Part shown: in pieces, positions 28,284-37,343 of the stretch
How positions within the stretch are numbered: the stretch's first letter is position 1
Layout: each line of letters begins with the position of its first letter
Source of the DNA: an uncultured Clostridia bacterium
GTDB lineage: Bacteria; Bacillota; Clostridia; TANB77; CAG-508
Direction: 5' to 3'
Assembly (NCBI GenBank): GCA_949045875.1
Contig: CARPYP010000007.1
Coordinates: forward strand, 4,827-68,826
DNA: 64,000 nt
Notes under the pieces: generated by a model
The model's database searches: none
What the model saw: only the letters and a program-made list of their open reading frames with translations
Told to the model about the DNA's origin: nothing
Translations under genes and position numbers: made by a program

Positions 28284-28943
28284 CTATAATAATTTTGTAT
28301 CATTAATTATAAGTTCAAACCATATTTTTAAATATTTTGCCGCAAATTTACTCATTATCATTCTGTCTATAAATATTTCAAAGTAATCTAATACTGGACA
28401 TATTTCTGTGTCAATCTTAATTGATAAAACAATTTTTCTTTTTTCTTTGTCTAGAGTAAGTTGCGCATCTGTAACTGCATAATTTACTTTATCATGTTTA
28501 TCAAATGTTGCTATATTTGTTTTTACAACTCGATTTCTGTGTACATCTGATTTATCTGCTAAAATTAATGCTGCTGAGATGTCACTTACTGCTGTTCCTG
28601 TTGCTTCATCATGATTTCCTATTGCTGTCATAATTTCTGTTCTTAATTGTGGATCCATTCCAATATCTTTTAAAATGTCGTATGCAAGTATTGCTCCTGA
28701 ATGTGCATGGTCTTGCCTGTTTACACAGTTTCCTATGTCATGTAAATATCCTGCTATTTTTGCTAATTCTACTCTTTCTGGTGGATACCCTAAATCCTGT
28801 AAAATTTTTCCTGCTCTTTCTGATACAATTGATGTGTGTCTTATTGAATGTTCTGTATATCCTAATACATTTAACTGTTGCTGGGAACCACTTACTAGAG
28901 CTTGTACCTCTGGATTTTTTCTTACATCTTCGAGTGTTATCAT
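28284..28943 (-). CDS. HD-domain phosphohydrolase
   Basis: 219 residues. HD signature: HSIRHTSIVSERAGKIL (first His), GYLHDIGNC (His-Asp), HAHSGA and IGNHDEATG. The C-terminal third, after LADKSDVHRNRV, is a beta-rich region (VNYAVTDAQLTLDKEKRK). Such proteins occur as metal-dependent phosphohydrolases of unknown substrate in clostridia. It stands at the head of the secD/secF-like cluster. Confidence 0.85.
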   Translation of the reverse strand: MITLEDVRKNPEVQALVSGSQQQLNVLGYTEHSIRHTSIVSERAGKILQDLGYPPERVELAKIAGYLHDIGNCVNRQDHAHSGAILAYDILKDIGMDPQLRTEIMTAIGNHDEATGTAVSDISAALILADKSDVHRNRVVKTNIATFDKHDKVNYAVTDAQLTLDKEKRKIVLSIKIDTEICPVLDYFEIFIDRMIMSKFAAKYLKIWFELIINDTKLL

Positions 28944-29009
28944 TTTCTAATAACCTTCCTTTCAGTTCATTTGTATATTAACTATTGAATTTTATAATAA
29001 ATAAAAAAA

Positions 29010-29033
29010 AATTTCAACCCTTTTGGTTGAAAT
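29010..29033 (-). terminator. Terminator downstream of the S41 peptidase
   Basis: AATTTCAACC, TTTT loop and GGTTGAAATT; on the minus strand it is followed by nine T residues. A textbook intrinsic terminator. Confidence 0.92.
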
Positions 29034-29079
29034 TATTTATATTTCACATCCATTTTTGACTGGAATGGTAAAACCTCTT

Positions 29080-30261
29080 TTATTTTAACAATTCCATTGC
29101 CTTTTGTAATTGCTCGTCTTCTTCTGTTTCTTTTTCTTCTATAATTTCATAATCTGGTGTAATTCCTACTTTATTGATTTTATTTCTATTTGGAGTGAAA
29201 TATTCTTTTATTGTTATTTTTAGTCCACTTCCGTCGTTTAATGTATATAATTCTTGTATAACTCCTTTTCCAAATGTTTTTTCTCCTACAATTGTTGCTT
29301 TTTTATAGTCTTGTATTGCTCCTGCTAGTATCTCTGAGGCACTTGCTGTTTCATTATTTACTAAAATTATAATAGGTACATCTATAATAGGAGCATTTTT
29401 TGATGTTTCTATTTCTTCTGCTTTGTTCTTATCTGCTGTTATTAACATTGTAGAATCTTTATCTAAAATATAATCTGTTATTTGTAATGCCTCGTCTACT
29501 ATTCCTCCACCATTATTTCTTAAATCTATAATCAAAGATTTTACATTTTTATTTTTTAATTCTTCATATGCAGTTTTAAATTGCTCTGCACATCCTTCAT
29601 CAAAAGTAGCAAGTTCTATATAACCTATATTTTCTTCTAATACTACTCCTTCTACTGGATATAGTTCTACACTTGCTCTTTCTAATGTATAATTAATTGT
29701 TTGCCCATTTCTTATTATTTCTAACTCAACTGTTGTTCCTTCTTCTCCTTTTATGTTTGTAGACATTTTTGTTAATTCACTTGCATCATAAGATACTCCA
29801 TTTACTTTTGCTATTATATCTTTAGCTTGCAATCCTGCCTTTTCTGCTGAACTATTTTTTATAGTTGAAGAAACCTTTATAACATTATTTTCTGTGTCTG
29901 CTTCCATATAAATTCCAATTCCTACATAATTTCCTGTTGTATATGTTGTAAATGTTTTCATTTCTTCAGGAGTAAAGTATTCTGTGTATTCATCTCCTAC
30001 TGCACTAATATATCCTTTTATTGCTGCTTCTATCATTTCACTTTCATTCATATCATATAGATATCTTTTGTTTAATAATTCCTTAAAAGAGGTTAATGTA
30101 GCTCCTAATCCAGTTGTGTCTCCCTTTGTTACTGCAATGTATTTTATACCTCCAGTTCTATATAATAAAACACTTGTTACACAAAATGTTACAACAGCAG
30201 TAATAATTATTATCATTACAGTTTTGTATATTCGTGATAATTTTTCTTTGTTTATTTGCAT
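29080..30261 (-). CDS. S41-family C-terminal processing peptidase (CtpA-like)
   Basis: 393 residues, membrane-anchored by residues about 13-35. An N-terminal helical region is followed by a PDZ domain (about 100-190; VGIGIYMEADTE, AGLQAKDIIAKVNG) and the S41 catalytic core: VNNETASASEILAGAIQD with the nucleophile Ser and GEKTFGKGVIQ with the Lys of the dyad. It cleaves extracytoplasmic proteins near their C-termini. Immediately upstream are the M23 hydrolase and ftsEX, the common clostridial order ftsE-ftsX-M23-ctp. Confidence 0.95.
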   Translation of the reverse strand: MQINKEKLSRIYKTVMIIIITAVVTFCVTSVLLYRTGGIKYIAVTKGDTTGLGATLTSFKELLNKRYLYDMNESEMIEAAIKGYISAVGDEYTEYFTPEEMKTFTTYTTGNYVGIGIYMEADTENNVIKVSSTIKNSSAEKAGLQAKDIIAKVNGVSYDASELTKMSTNIKGEEGTTVELEIIRNGQTINYTLERASVELYPVEGVVLEENIGYIELATFDEGCAEQFKTAYEELKNKNVKSLIIDLRNNGGGIVDEALQITDYILDKDSTMLITADKNKAEEIETSKNAPIIDVPIIILVNNETASASEILAGAIQDYKKATIVGEKTFGKGVIQELYTLNDGSGLKITIKEYFTPNRNKINKVGITPDYEIIEEKETEEDEQLQKAMELLK

Positions 30262-30365
30262 TTATACCTCTCCTTTACATTTTTAGTTGCAAAAGTTAAT
30301 TAACATTATGCTTATATATTTTAGATATATTAACCATCAAATTTATAATATTCGGCTTGCAAAAA

Positions 30366-30401
30366 TGCAAAAATAATAAAATAAATTTTATTATTTTTGC
30401 A
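30366..30401 (-). terminator. Perfect AT-rich hairpin downstream of the M23 gene
   Basis: Arms TGCAAAAATAATAAAAT and ATTTTATTATTTTTGCA, two-base loop: a perfect 17-bp palindrome between the M23 gene and ctpA-like, probably the M23 terminator. Confidence 0.7.
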
Positions 30402-30444
30402 TCTAATCTTTGTTGCCACTATATATTATATTCACAATTTATTT

Positions 30445-31626
30445 TTATAGACCTATATATGGTGCTGGATTTACATATGTACCATTTTTCAATACTCCAT
30501 AATGTAAGTGATATCCTGTTGAAGCTCCTGTTGAACCTACTGTTGCAATTATTGATCCTCTTGCTACTTTGCTTCCTAACCCTACATTAATGGTTGAACA
30601 GTGTGCATATACTGTAACTAGTCCTCCACCATGACTTACCATAATATAATTTCCAAATCCACTACCACAACCACAGCTTCTTGATTTTCCATAATTGTGT
30701 GAACAGCCTGTATAAACTGCTATAACTGTACCAGCTTCGGATGCAAGGATTGCTTTTCCTTTTGGTGCTGCTAAGTCTATTCCTTTATGATATGATGAAC
30801 CTCCTGCTAATGGGCTACCTCTTGAACCAAAGTATGAAGAAACTCTTGTATATCCTGGACATGGGAATTCTAAACTACCACCAGAATATGAACCTCCTGT
30901 ATTTGAGTTTTGTTGTGCTAATCTTCTCCATTCTTCTTCTTGTCTTGCTAATTCAGCTGATTTTGCTTCTTTTTCTTTTTGTAATGCAGCATCTTCTGCA
31001 TTCAATTTTGAAACTATATTTTGTCTTTCATTTCTTTTATTTGTTAATGTAGTTTTTTGTTTTTGGACTTGTATCTTTTCTTCTTCTGCTTTCTTTTTCT
31101 TATCTTCTAATGTTATCTTATCACTTTCTATTTTTTCTTTTTCCTTTTCTAATTCATCTAATAATTGCTCATCTAATTCTAGTATTTCATTTAAAGTATA
31201 ATAACTAGATAGAAAATCTGTTAAGCTAGTAGAATTTAAGAATACATCTAATATTGTTTTCTTTCCATATTTGTATTGTCTAACTACCCTTTCACATGCA
31301 AGGTTATGTTTTTTATCATATTCTGCTTTTTTTAGCTCTAATTCTTTTTCTAATTCACTTATCTCTTTTTCTAATTCTTTTAGATTTTTTTGAACTACAT
31401 CTAAATTATATTGAACTTCTGCAATATCTCCATCTAATGAATCTAATTGTTTCATTTCTTCTGATAAGTTATTTTGTACTTCTTTCAATTCTTTTTCAAT
31501 TTCATTAATTTCATCTTTAGTATCTTGTATATCCTGTTGAGTTACTGCATATGTACTATAAATTGTAGAAAATAATAATATTGATACTAATAATACTGAT
31601 AATACTAATTTTATTTTTGCTTTCAT
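30445..31626 (-). CDS. M23-family murein hydrolase activator/endopeptidase with coiled coil (EnvC-like)
   Basis: 393 residues. A signal peptide (1-28, ending STYAVT), a long coiled coil (about 30-230, rich in Glu/Lys), a Ser/Gly linker, and a C-terminal LytM domain with SSYHKGIDLAAPKG (His, Asp) and GYHLHYGV (HxH). The zinc ligands are complete, so it may itself cut peptidoglycan, unlike the degenerate E. coli EnvC. By position after ftsEX it is probably the hydrolase gated by that complex, as CwlO/PcsB/EnvC are elsewhere. Confidence 0.93.
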   Translation of the reverse strand: MKAKIKLVLSVLLVSILLFSTIYSTYAVTQQDIQDTKDEINEIEKELKEVQNNLSEEMKQLDSLDGDIAEVQYNLDVVQKNLKELEKEISELEKELELKKAEYDKKHNLACERVVRQYKYGKKTILDVFLNSTSLTDFLSSYYTLNEILELDEQLLDELEKEKEKIESDKITLEDKKKKAEEEKIQVQKQKTTLTNKRNERQNIVSKLNAEDAALQKEKEAKSAELARQEEEWRRLAQQNSNTGGSYSGGSLEFPCPGYTRVSSYFGSRGSPLAGGSSYHKGIDLAAPKGKAILASEAGTVIAVYTGCSHNYGKSRSCGCGSGFGNYIMVSHGGGLVTVYAHCSTINVGLGSKVARGSIIATVGSTGASTGYHLHYGVLKNGTYVNPAPYIGL

Positions 31627-31673
31627 TTCTCTTTAATTCCTTTCGTTTGTATTTCTTATATTTTTCTATAATA

Positions 31674-32585
31674 TCACACCTCTAAGTATTTACGCATTGA
31701 CATACCACTTCCTAATACACCAATTCCTATTCCTATTGTTAAATACATAATTAAAATTAAATTAATCATATCTGCAAATGATACTAAGCTTATATTTAAT
31801 TTTTGTAATGTTTCTACTTGTACTGCTTGTACTGCAATAGCATTATATGCAAATCCAACTATTATTAGTGTGATTAGTGCTGCTATTATTCCAATTATCA
31901 TTCCTTCTACTACAAATGGCCAACGTATAAAGTTATTTGTTGCTCCTACATATTTCATGATTGATATTTCTTTTCTTCTAGCATGTACTGATAATTTTAT
32001 TGTATTTGATATAATAAATATTGATATTATTATTAGTGCAACAAGTATTACAAATATTCCTATCCTTAGACCTTTTGCAATTGATGATAATGTTTCTATT
32101 GTACTATCTGTTGCTACAATATCATCTATGATTTCTTTATTATCTATTCTTATATCTCTTATTTGTTGTTGAACTTGCTTATTTAAAGATAAATCTGTTA
32201 GTGTTACTGTATATGATGCTTCTACATAGTCTTCTGTAACTCCTTCCATGAATTTATCATGGTCTTTCATATCATCTTTCATCTGATTTAGAGCATCTTC
32301 TTTTGATACATATTTTGTAGTATTAACTCCTTCAATTTTCATTATCTCTTGTTCTACTTTTTTTATTTGTTCATCTGTTGCATCTTTTACTATAAATGCT
32401 TGCATTCCTTGTTGTTTTTCTATATTTGTTACTATATGATTAATATTTTCTCCTAGTATAAAGAATGCTCCAAACATTAACATTGTTAAACACATGGTTG
32501 TTATTGAAATCATTGTAGACTTTTTGTTTTTTAAAACGTTTCTAAATCCTTCTCCAATCAAATAACTAATAATATTATATCTCAC
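31674..32585 (-). CDS. ftsX: Cell-division protein FtsX
   Basis: About 303 residues; four membrane segments (about 22-44, 170-195, 220-245, 265-290) with a large extracytoplasmic loop between the first two, the FtsX topology. GTG at 32585 is the likely start because AAAGGTGG lies eight bases upstream; another GTG 12 bases earlier would overlap that site. Overlaps the end of ftsE. Partners with FtsE and the M23 protein encoded next to control septal or lateral wall hydrolysis. Confidence 0.94.
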   Translation of the reverse strand: MRYNIISYLIGEGFRNVLKNKKSTMISITTMCLTMLMFGAFFILGENINHIVTNIEKQQGMQAFIVKDATDEQIKKVEQEIMKIEGVNTTKYVSKEDALNQMKDDMKDHDKFMEGVTEDYVEASYTVTLTDLSLNKQVQQQIRDIRIDNKEIIDDIVATDSTIETLSSIAKGLRIGIFVILVALIIISIFIISNTIKLSVHARRKEISIMKYVGATNNFIRWPFVVEGMIIGIIAALITLIIVGFAYNAIAVQAVQVETLQKLNISLVSFADMINLILIMYLTIGIGIGVLGSGMSMRKYLEV

Positions 32586-33264
32586 TATTATAACCACCTT
32601 TTTTATCGTCTCTTACTATGACACCTTTATCTATTTGAATAACTCTTTTTTTCATTTCGTCAACTATATCTTTTGCATGAGTTGCTACTACAACGGTTGT
32701 TCCTCTTAAATTTATTTCATTTAATAGATTCATTATATCCCAAGCTGTCTCTGGGTCTAAGTTTCCTGTTGGTTCGTCTGCAATAATCATTGATGGATTA
32801 TTAACTAATGCTCTGGCTAGTGCTACTCTTTGTTGTTCTCCTCCAGAAAGTTCATTTGGATACATTTTGGCTTTTCCACTAAGTCCTACTAGTGATAATA
32901 CCATTGGTACTTGTCTTCTTATATGTCTTGGTGTTGCTCTTACTATATACATTGCATATGCTACATTATCATATACTGTTTTGTCTGGTAATAATCTAAA
33001 GTCTTGAAACACTACTCCCATACTTCTTCTTAAGTATGGAACTCTACTTTTTTTTAAAAATGTAGTGTCTTTCCCATTTATTATTATATTGCCTGATGTT
33101 GGTTCTTCTTCTTTTAATATCATTTTTATTAATGTTGATTTTCCTGAACCTGATGCTCCTACTAAAAATGCAAATTCTCCTTTTTCTATTTTAAAGTTTG
33201 CATTTTCAACTGCTGGCACATCACTGGTTCCATATACTTTTCTTACATTTCTAAATTCTATCAT
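32575..33264 (-). CDS. ftsE: Cell-division ATP-binding protein FtsE
   Basis: 229 residues, ABC ATPase: Walker A VGASGSGKSTLIK near 36, Q-loop VFQDFRLL, signature LSGGEQQRVALARAL, Walker B MIIADEPTGNLD, and switch His in VVATHAKDIVD. The start MIEFRNVRKVY and length match FtsE. Its last codons overlap ftsX. Confidence 0.96.
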   Translation of the reverse strand: MIEFRNVRKVYGTSDVPAVENANFKIEKGEFAFLVGASGSGKSTLIKMILKEEEPTSGNIIINGKDTTFLKKSRVPYLRRSMGVVFQDFRLLPDKTVYDNVAYAMYIVRATPRHIRRQVPMVLSLVGLSGKAKMYPNELSGGEQQRVALARALVNNPSMIIADEPTGNLDPETAWDIMNLLNEINLRGTTVVVATHAKDIVDEMKKRVIQIDKGVIVRDDKKGGYNSEI

Positions 33265-33511
33265 TTTTGCTCTCTTCCTTAATAGATTTATAAATAATTG
33301 AATTTGTAATTATATATATTATGACATTTTTCTCTATGATTTTTAAAAAAATTTACTCTATACATATATACATTTATATCATAACAATAAATAAAATTTA
33401 TTTCAAGACTTTTTTATCAATATTTTTTATTAATTTTTGGTTATTCTTCCTCTTTCTTACGTATTCCTCATTTTCATGTCGTTTTTTGTTACTTTGTAAA
33501 TTTTTTGTGTC

Positions 33512-34348
33512 CTATTTTTTTCTTTGTTTAACAATTTCATACATTACAATTCCTGCTGATACTGATGCATTTAGTGAGTTTATTTTTCCTTTCATTGGAA
33601 TTTTTACTAATCCATCACAGTTCTTTTTTACTAAGTCGCTCATTCCAAAGCCTTCACTCCCTATTATTATGGCTGACCCATCTCTAAAATCTTGATTGTA
33701 ATACATATTCTTAGCTTGTCCATCAGTTCCATAAATCCATACACCATTTTCCTTTAAGTATTTTATTGTATCATTTATGTTACTAACTCTCGCTATTTTT
33801 ACATATTCTACAGCTCCTGCTGAGGTTTTTGCTACTGTTGCATTTACTGCTACTGACCTTCTTTTAGGTATTATTATACCATGTACCCCTGCTGTTTCTG
33901 CTGTTCTAATTATTGACCCCATATTATGTGGGTCTTCTATTCCATCTAAAATTAGTATAAATGGTTTTTCTTCTTTTTCTTTTGCATATTCTAATATATC
34001 ATATACATCACAGTATTCAAATGGTGGAACTATTGCTATTACTCCTTGATGATTTTTTGTTTCTGATATTTCATCTAGTTTGGATTTTTGAACTTCTACC
34101 ATTACTATTCTTTTTTCTTTTGCTTTTGCTATTATTTTATTTATTGAACCATTCTTTTCTCCAGATTGTATAAATATTTTGTTTATATCTTTTCCAGATT
34201 CTAATAGTTCTAAAACAGGGTTACGACCTTCTATTATGTCATCATATATTTTTTGTGGTTTGTTATTATCTACTCTTACATTATTGTTTTTTCTTATATT
34301 TTCTTTTGAAAAACCTTTTTTGCTATATTTGGAATTTCTATTTTTCAT
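33512..34348 (-). CDS. rlmB: RlmB/TrmH-family 2'-O-ribose RNA methyltransferase
   Basis: 278 residues. A basic, disordered N-terminus (1-35), an L30e-like substrate-binding domain (about 37-110, IIEGRNPVLELLESG), then the SPOUT knot with ILDGIEDPHNMGSIIRTAE (motif 1), IIIGSEGFGMSDLV (motif 2) and IPMKGKINSLNASVSAGI (motif 3). Methylates a ribose in 23S rRNA in the best-known members; the exact site is not readable. It lies downstream of lepA. Confidence 0.93.
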   Translation of the reverse strand: MKNRNSKYSKKGFSKENIRKNNNVRVDNNKPQKIYDDIIEGRNPVLELLESGKDINKIFIQSGEKNGSINKIIAKAKEKRIVMVEVQKSKLDEISETKNHQGVIAIVPPFEYCDVYDILEYAKEKEEKPFILILDGIEDPHNMGSIIRTAETAGVHGIIIPKRRSVAVNATVAKTSAGAVEYVKIARVSNINDTIKYLKENGVWIYGTDGQAKNMYYNQDFRDGSAIIIGSEGFGMSDLVKKNCDGLVKIPMKGKINSLNASVSAGIVMYEIVKQRKK

Positions 34349-34399
34349 AGTTATTATTGTCCTTTCATATTATTTTTTAGTGGGCATTGTGCAACTACA

Positions 34400-36208
34400 T
34401 CAGTCCTCTTCATCCAGCTTTAAAACCGATAGAAACGCTTCTTGTGGTACTTCGACATTTCCTATTTGACGCATTTTCTTTTTTCCTCGTTTTTGCTTTT
34501 CAAGTAGTTTCTTTTTTCTTGTTATGTCTCCTCCATAACATTTTGCTAATACATCTTTTCTCATTGCTGATATTGTTTCTCTTGCTATTATTTTTCCTCC
34601 TACTACTGCTTGAAGTGGTATTATAAATAATTGTCTAGGTATTACTGTTTTTAGTTTTTCTACCATCTTTCTTCCTCTATTATAAGCACTGTCTTTAAAT
34701 ACTATAAATGATAAAGCATCAACTGGTTCATTGTTTACATGTATGTCTAGTCTTACAAGTTCTGAACGTTTATATTCTTTGAATTCATAGTCAAAAGATG
34801 CATATCCCTTTGTTTTAGATTTTAGGTTATCAAAAAAGTCATATATTATTTCATTTAATGGCATATCATATATTAAAGTAACTCTGTTTTCATCTAAGTA
34901 TTTCATATCTATATAAACTCCACGTCTGTCTTGACATATTTGCATTAGATTTCCTACATATTCTTTAGGTGTATATATTTCTGCTTTTACTATTGGTTCT
35001 TCAATATAAGAGATTTCTTGCCCTGATGGTAAATCTGTTGGATTATATAAGTCTAATATTGTACCATCTGTTTTGTGTACTTTATATATAACTGATGGTG
35101 CAGTAGTTATTAGCCCTAAGTCAAATTCTCTGTCTAGTCTTTCTTGTATTATTTCTAAGTGCAATAATCCTAAAAATCCACATCTAAACCCAAATCCTAA
35201 TGCTGCTGAGGTTTCGGGTTCATATTGAAGGGCTGCATCGTTTAGTTTTAATTTTTCAAGTGCTACTTTTAAGTTCTCATATTGGCTTCCATCCATTGGA
35301 TATATTCCACAATATACCATAGGATTTACTTTTTTATATCCTGGTAATGCTTCTGTTGCTGGATTTGAATTAACTGTAATTGTATCTCCAACATGTATAT
35401 CTTCTAGATTTTTTATGCTTGCTGCAATATATCCAACTTCTCCTGCTTTTATTTCATTTGATTCTATATATGTTCCTGGTTCAAAATAACCTACCTCTGC
35501 TACTGTAAATACCTTGTTTGCTTTCATAAGTCTTATTTCGTCTCCTGGTTTTATTTTTCCTTCAAATACTCTTACATAAGCTATTGCTCCTTTATAATTA
35601 TCATAATATGAATCAAATATTAAACATTTAGCTTGTGCATTTTCATCTCCTCCTGGTGCTGGAATGTCTTTTACAATTCTTTCTAACACCTCTTCAACAT
35701 TTAATCCTGTTTTTGCTGAAATACATGGTGCTGTTTCTGCTTCAATTCCTATTATATCTTCTATTTCTTTTTTTACTTCGTCTGGTCTTGCATTTGGTAA
35801 ATCTACTTTATTTATTACAGGTATTATTTCAAGATTATTATCTATTGCTAGATAAACATTTGCTAAAGTTTGTGCTTCAACTCCTTGAGAAGCATCCACT
35901 ACAAGTATTGCTCCATCACATGCTGCTAAACTCCTAGATACCTCATAATTGAAATCAACATGTCCTGGTGTGTCTATTAAATTAAAAATATATTCTTCTC
36001 CATTTTTAGCTTTATATATCATTCTTACTGCTTGTGATTTTATAGTAATTCCACGCTCTTTTTCTAATTCCATATTATCTAATACTTGGCTTTCCATCTC
36101 ACGTTTAGATAATACTCCTGTCATTTCTATTATTCTATCTGATAATGTAGACTTTCCATGATCTATATGTGCAATTATACTAAAATTTCTAATATGATTT
36201 CTATTCAT
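34400..36208 (-). CDS. lepA: Elongation factor 4 (LepA)
   Basis: 602 residues, translational GTPase: [13 protein letters not shown] (P-loop), [16 protein letters not shown], then EF-G-like domains and the LepA-specific C-terminus ([20 protein letters not shown]). It acts on ribosomes during initiation or stalled translocation. Start [14 protein letters not shown] with GAGAAGGG upstream. Confidence 0.98.
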   Translation of the reverse strand: MNRNHIRNFSIIAHIDHGKSTLSDRIIEMTGVLSKREMESQVLDNMELEKERGITIKSQAVRMIYKAKNGEEYIFNLIDTPGHVDFNYEVSRSLAACDGAILVVDASQGVEAQTLANVYLAIDNNLEIIPVINKVDLPNARPDEVKKEIEDIIGIEAETAPCISAKTGLNVEEVLERIVKDIPAPGGDENAQAKCLIFDSYYDNYKGAIAYVRVFEGKIKPGDEIRLMKANKVFTVAEVGYFEPGTYIESNEIKAGEVGYIAASIKNLEDIHVGDTITVNSNPATEALPGYKKVNPMVYCGIYPMDGSQYENLKVALEKLKLNDAALQYEPETSAALGFGFRCGFLGLLHLEIIQERLDREFDLGLITTAPSVIYKVHKTDGTILDLYNPTDLPSGQEISYIEEPIVKAEIYTPKEYVGNLMQICQDRRGVYIDMKYLDENRVTLIYDMPLNEIIYDFFDNLKSKTKGYASFDYEFKEYKRSELVRLDIHVNNEPVDALSFIVFKDSAYNRGRKMVEKLKTVIPRQLFIIPLQAVVGGKIIARETISAMRKDVLAKCYGGDITRKKKLLEKQKRGKKKMRQIGNVEVPQEAFLSVLKLDEED

Positions 36209-36274
36209 TGTTTTCCCTTCTCATTTTATTTTTTTATATTTTAGCATATAAGTTTTTTATTTTCAATGCTTATT

Positions 36275-37330
36275 TTAATCTATGGTTCTTTCCTCTACTA
36301 AATCATTTAACCTTATATTAGGTATTCTTTTTTCCGAAATTTCTTCTAGTTTTCTTGTTAAATGTCTAGAACCTTTACTTGTTATTCCGATTCTTAATCC
36401 TTCGTTCTCAAAATATTTTAATTCTTCTAATGTTACAGGAAGCATACTTTTATCTGTTCTTGATAATAAATATATAGAAGTTATATCCTTATTTTCAAAT
36501 GTATATGCACATATTGTGTATCTAGATATTTTACCTTTTACTATATTACAAGGAAATATAAATAGTTTTTCTTTATATGTTTGAAATAGAGTTGAAGCTT
36601 CAATTCTTTCATCTGGCCTATCTTTGCCAATGTAAATTTCAAAAACTTTTCTATAAAATTTAAAAGTTTCTCCAACTGATGTTTTTTTCACCTCTTCATT
36701 TAATCTATTATCTGTAAAAACACTTTTTACAATTTCTGTTGTTGTAATATTTTTACCTATATTACTTTTCTGTTGTCTACAATAATCTTCTGTATAACCC
36801 TTATCATCACTAATTGTTCCTATTTTTCTCATAATTTCATCAATTTTTTCTTCTGATAATGTACTTAAAAAACCTTCTCCAAATCCTTTTGTTCCAAAGT
36901 TTCTCCAGTGAAATCCTGTTTGAATATTTGTTAAATCTCTTTGTAAATCACATTTTATAATTCTATTGTCTTTTAATTTTATTACAGGATATACATGTTC
37001 TCCAATTTCTAAATTTTGTATTCCATTTTTGGTAATAGTTCCTTCCTCATCAACATAATATACATCTAATCCCATCTCTCCTGCAATAGATTTAAACAAT
37101 CTGCTTATTGTTACACATATAATCTTTCTTTTATCAAGAGTTTCTATATTTCTATTATCTTTTGATAATTTATATATTTTTTTAATAGTTTCTGAATTTC
37201 CCCAATAATAGTGCTCCGAAAAGCTCCTATCTTGTGCTATTTCTTTCATTATATATGCAGCAGTTGTTTCTTCATCTAAATTGTGTGGTATTTCGCATTT
37301 TATTTTATCAGTTAGTTGTTTTTTTGTCAA
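36275..37330 (-). CDS. Unrecognised protein with a possible transglutaminase/papain-like triad
   Basis: 351 residues, soluble, no signal peptide. Cys72 in KRKIICVTISRLFKSIAGEM, His112 in GEHVYPVIKL and Asp128 in RIIKCDLQRDL have the order, spacing and surrounding pattern of transglutaminase-like cysteine enzymes (Cys on a helix, His on a strand, Asp on the next strand). The second half (about 210-351) is unrelated to anything I know. It is 13 bases before the uvrB end region, after lepA. Function unknown; the family call is a pattern-based guess. Confidence 0.55.
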   Translation of the reverse strand: MTKKQLTDKIKCEIPHNLDEETTAAYIMKEIAQDRSFSEHYYWGNSETIKKIYKLSKDNRNIETLDKRKIICVTISRLFKSIAGEMGLDVYYVDEEGTITKNGIQNLEIGEHVYPVIKLKDNRIIKCDLQRDLTNIQTGFHWRNFGTKGFGEGFLSTLSEEKIDEIMRKIGTISDDKGYTEDYCRQQKSNIGKNITTTEIVKSVFTDNRLNEEVKKTSVGETFKFYRKVFEIYIGKDRPDERIEASTLFQTYKEKLFIFPCNIVKGKISRYTICAYTFENKDITSIYLLSRTDKSMLPVTLEELKYFENEGLRIGITSKGSRHLTRKLEEISEKRIPNIRLNDLVEERTID

Positions 37331-37343
37331 TATATATCATCTC

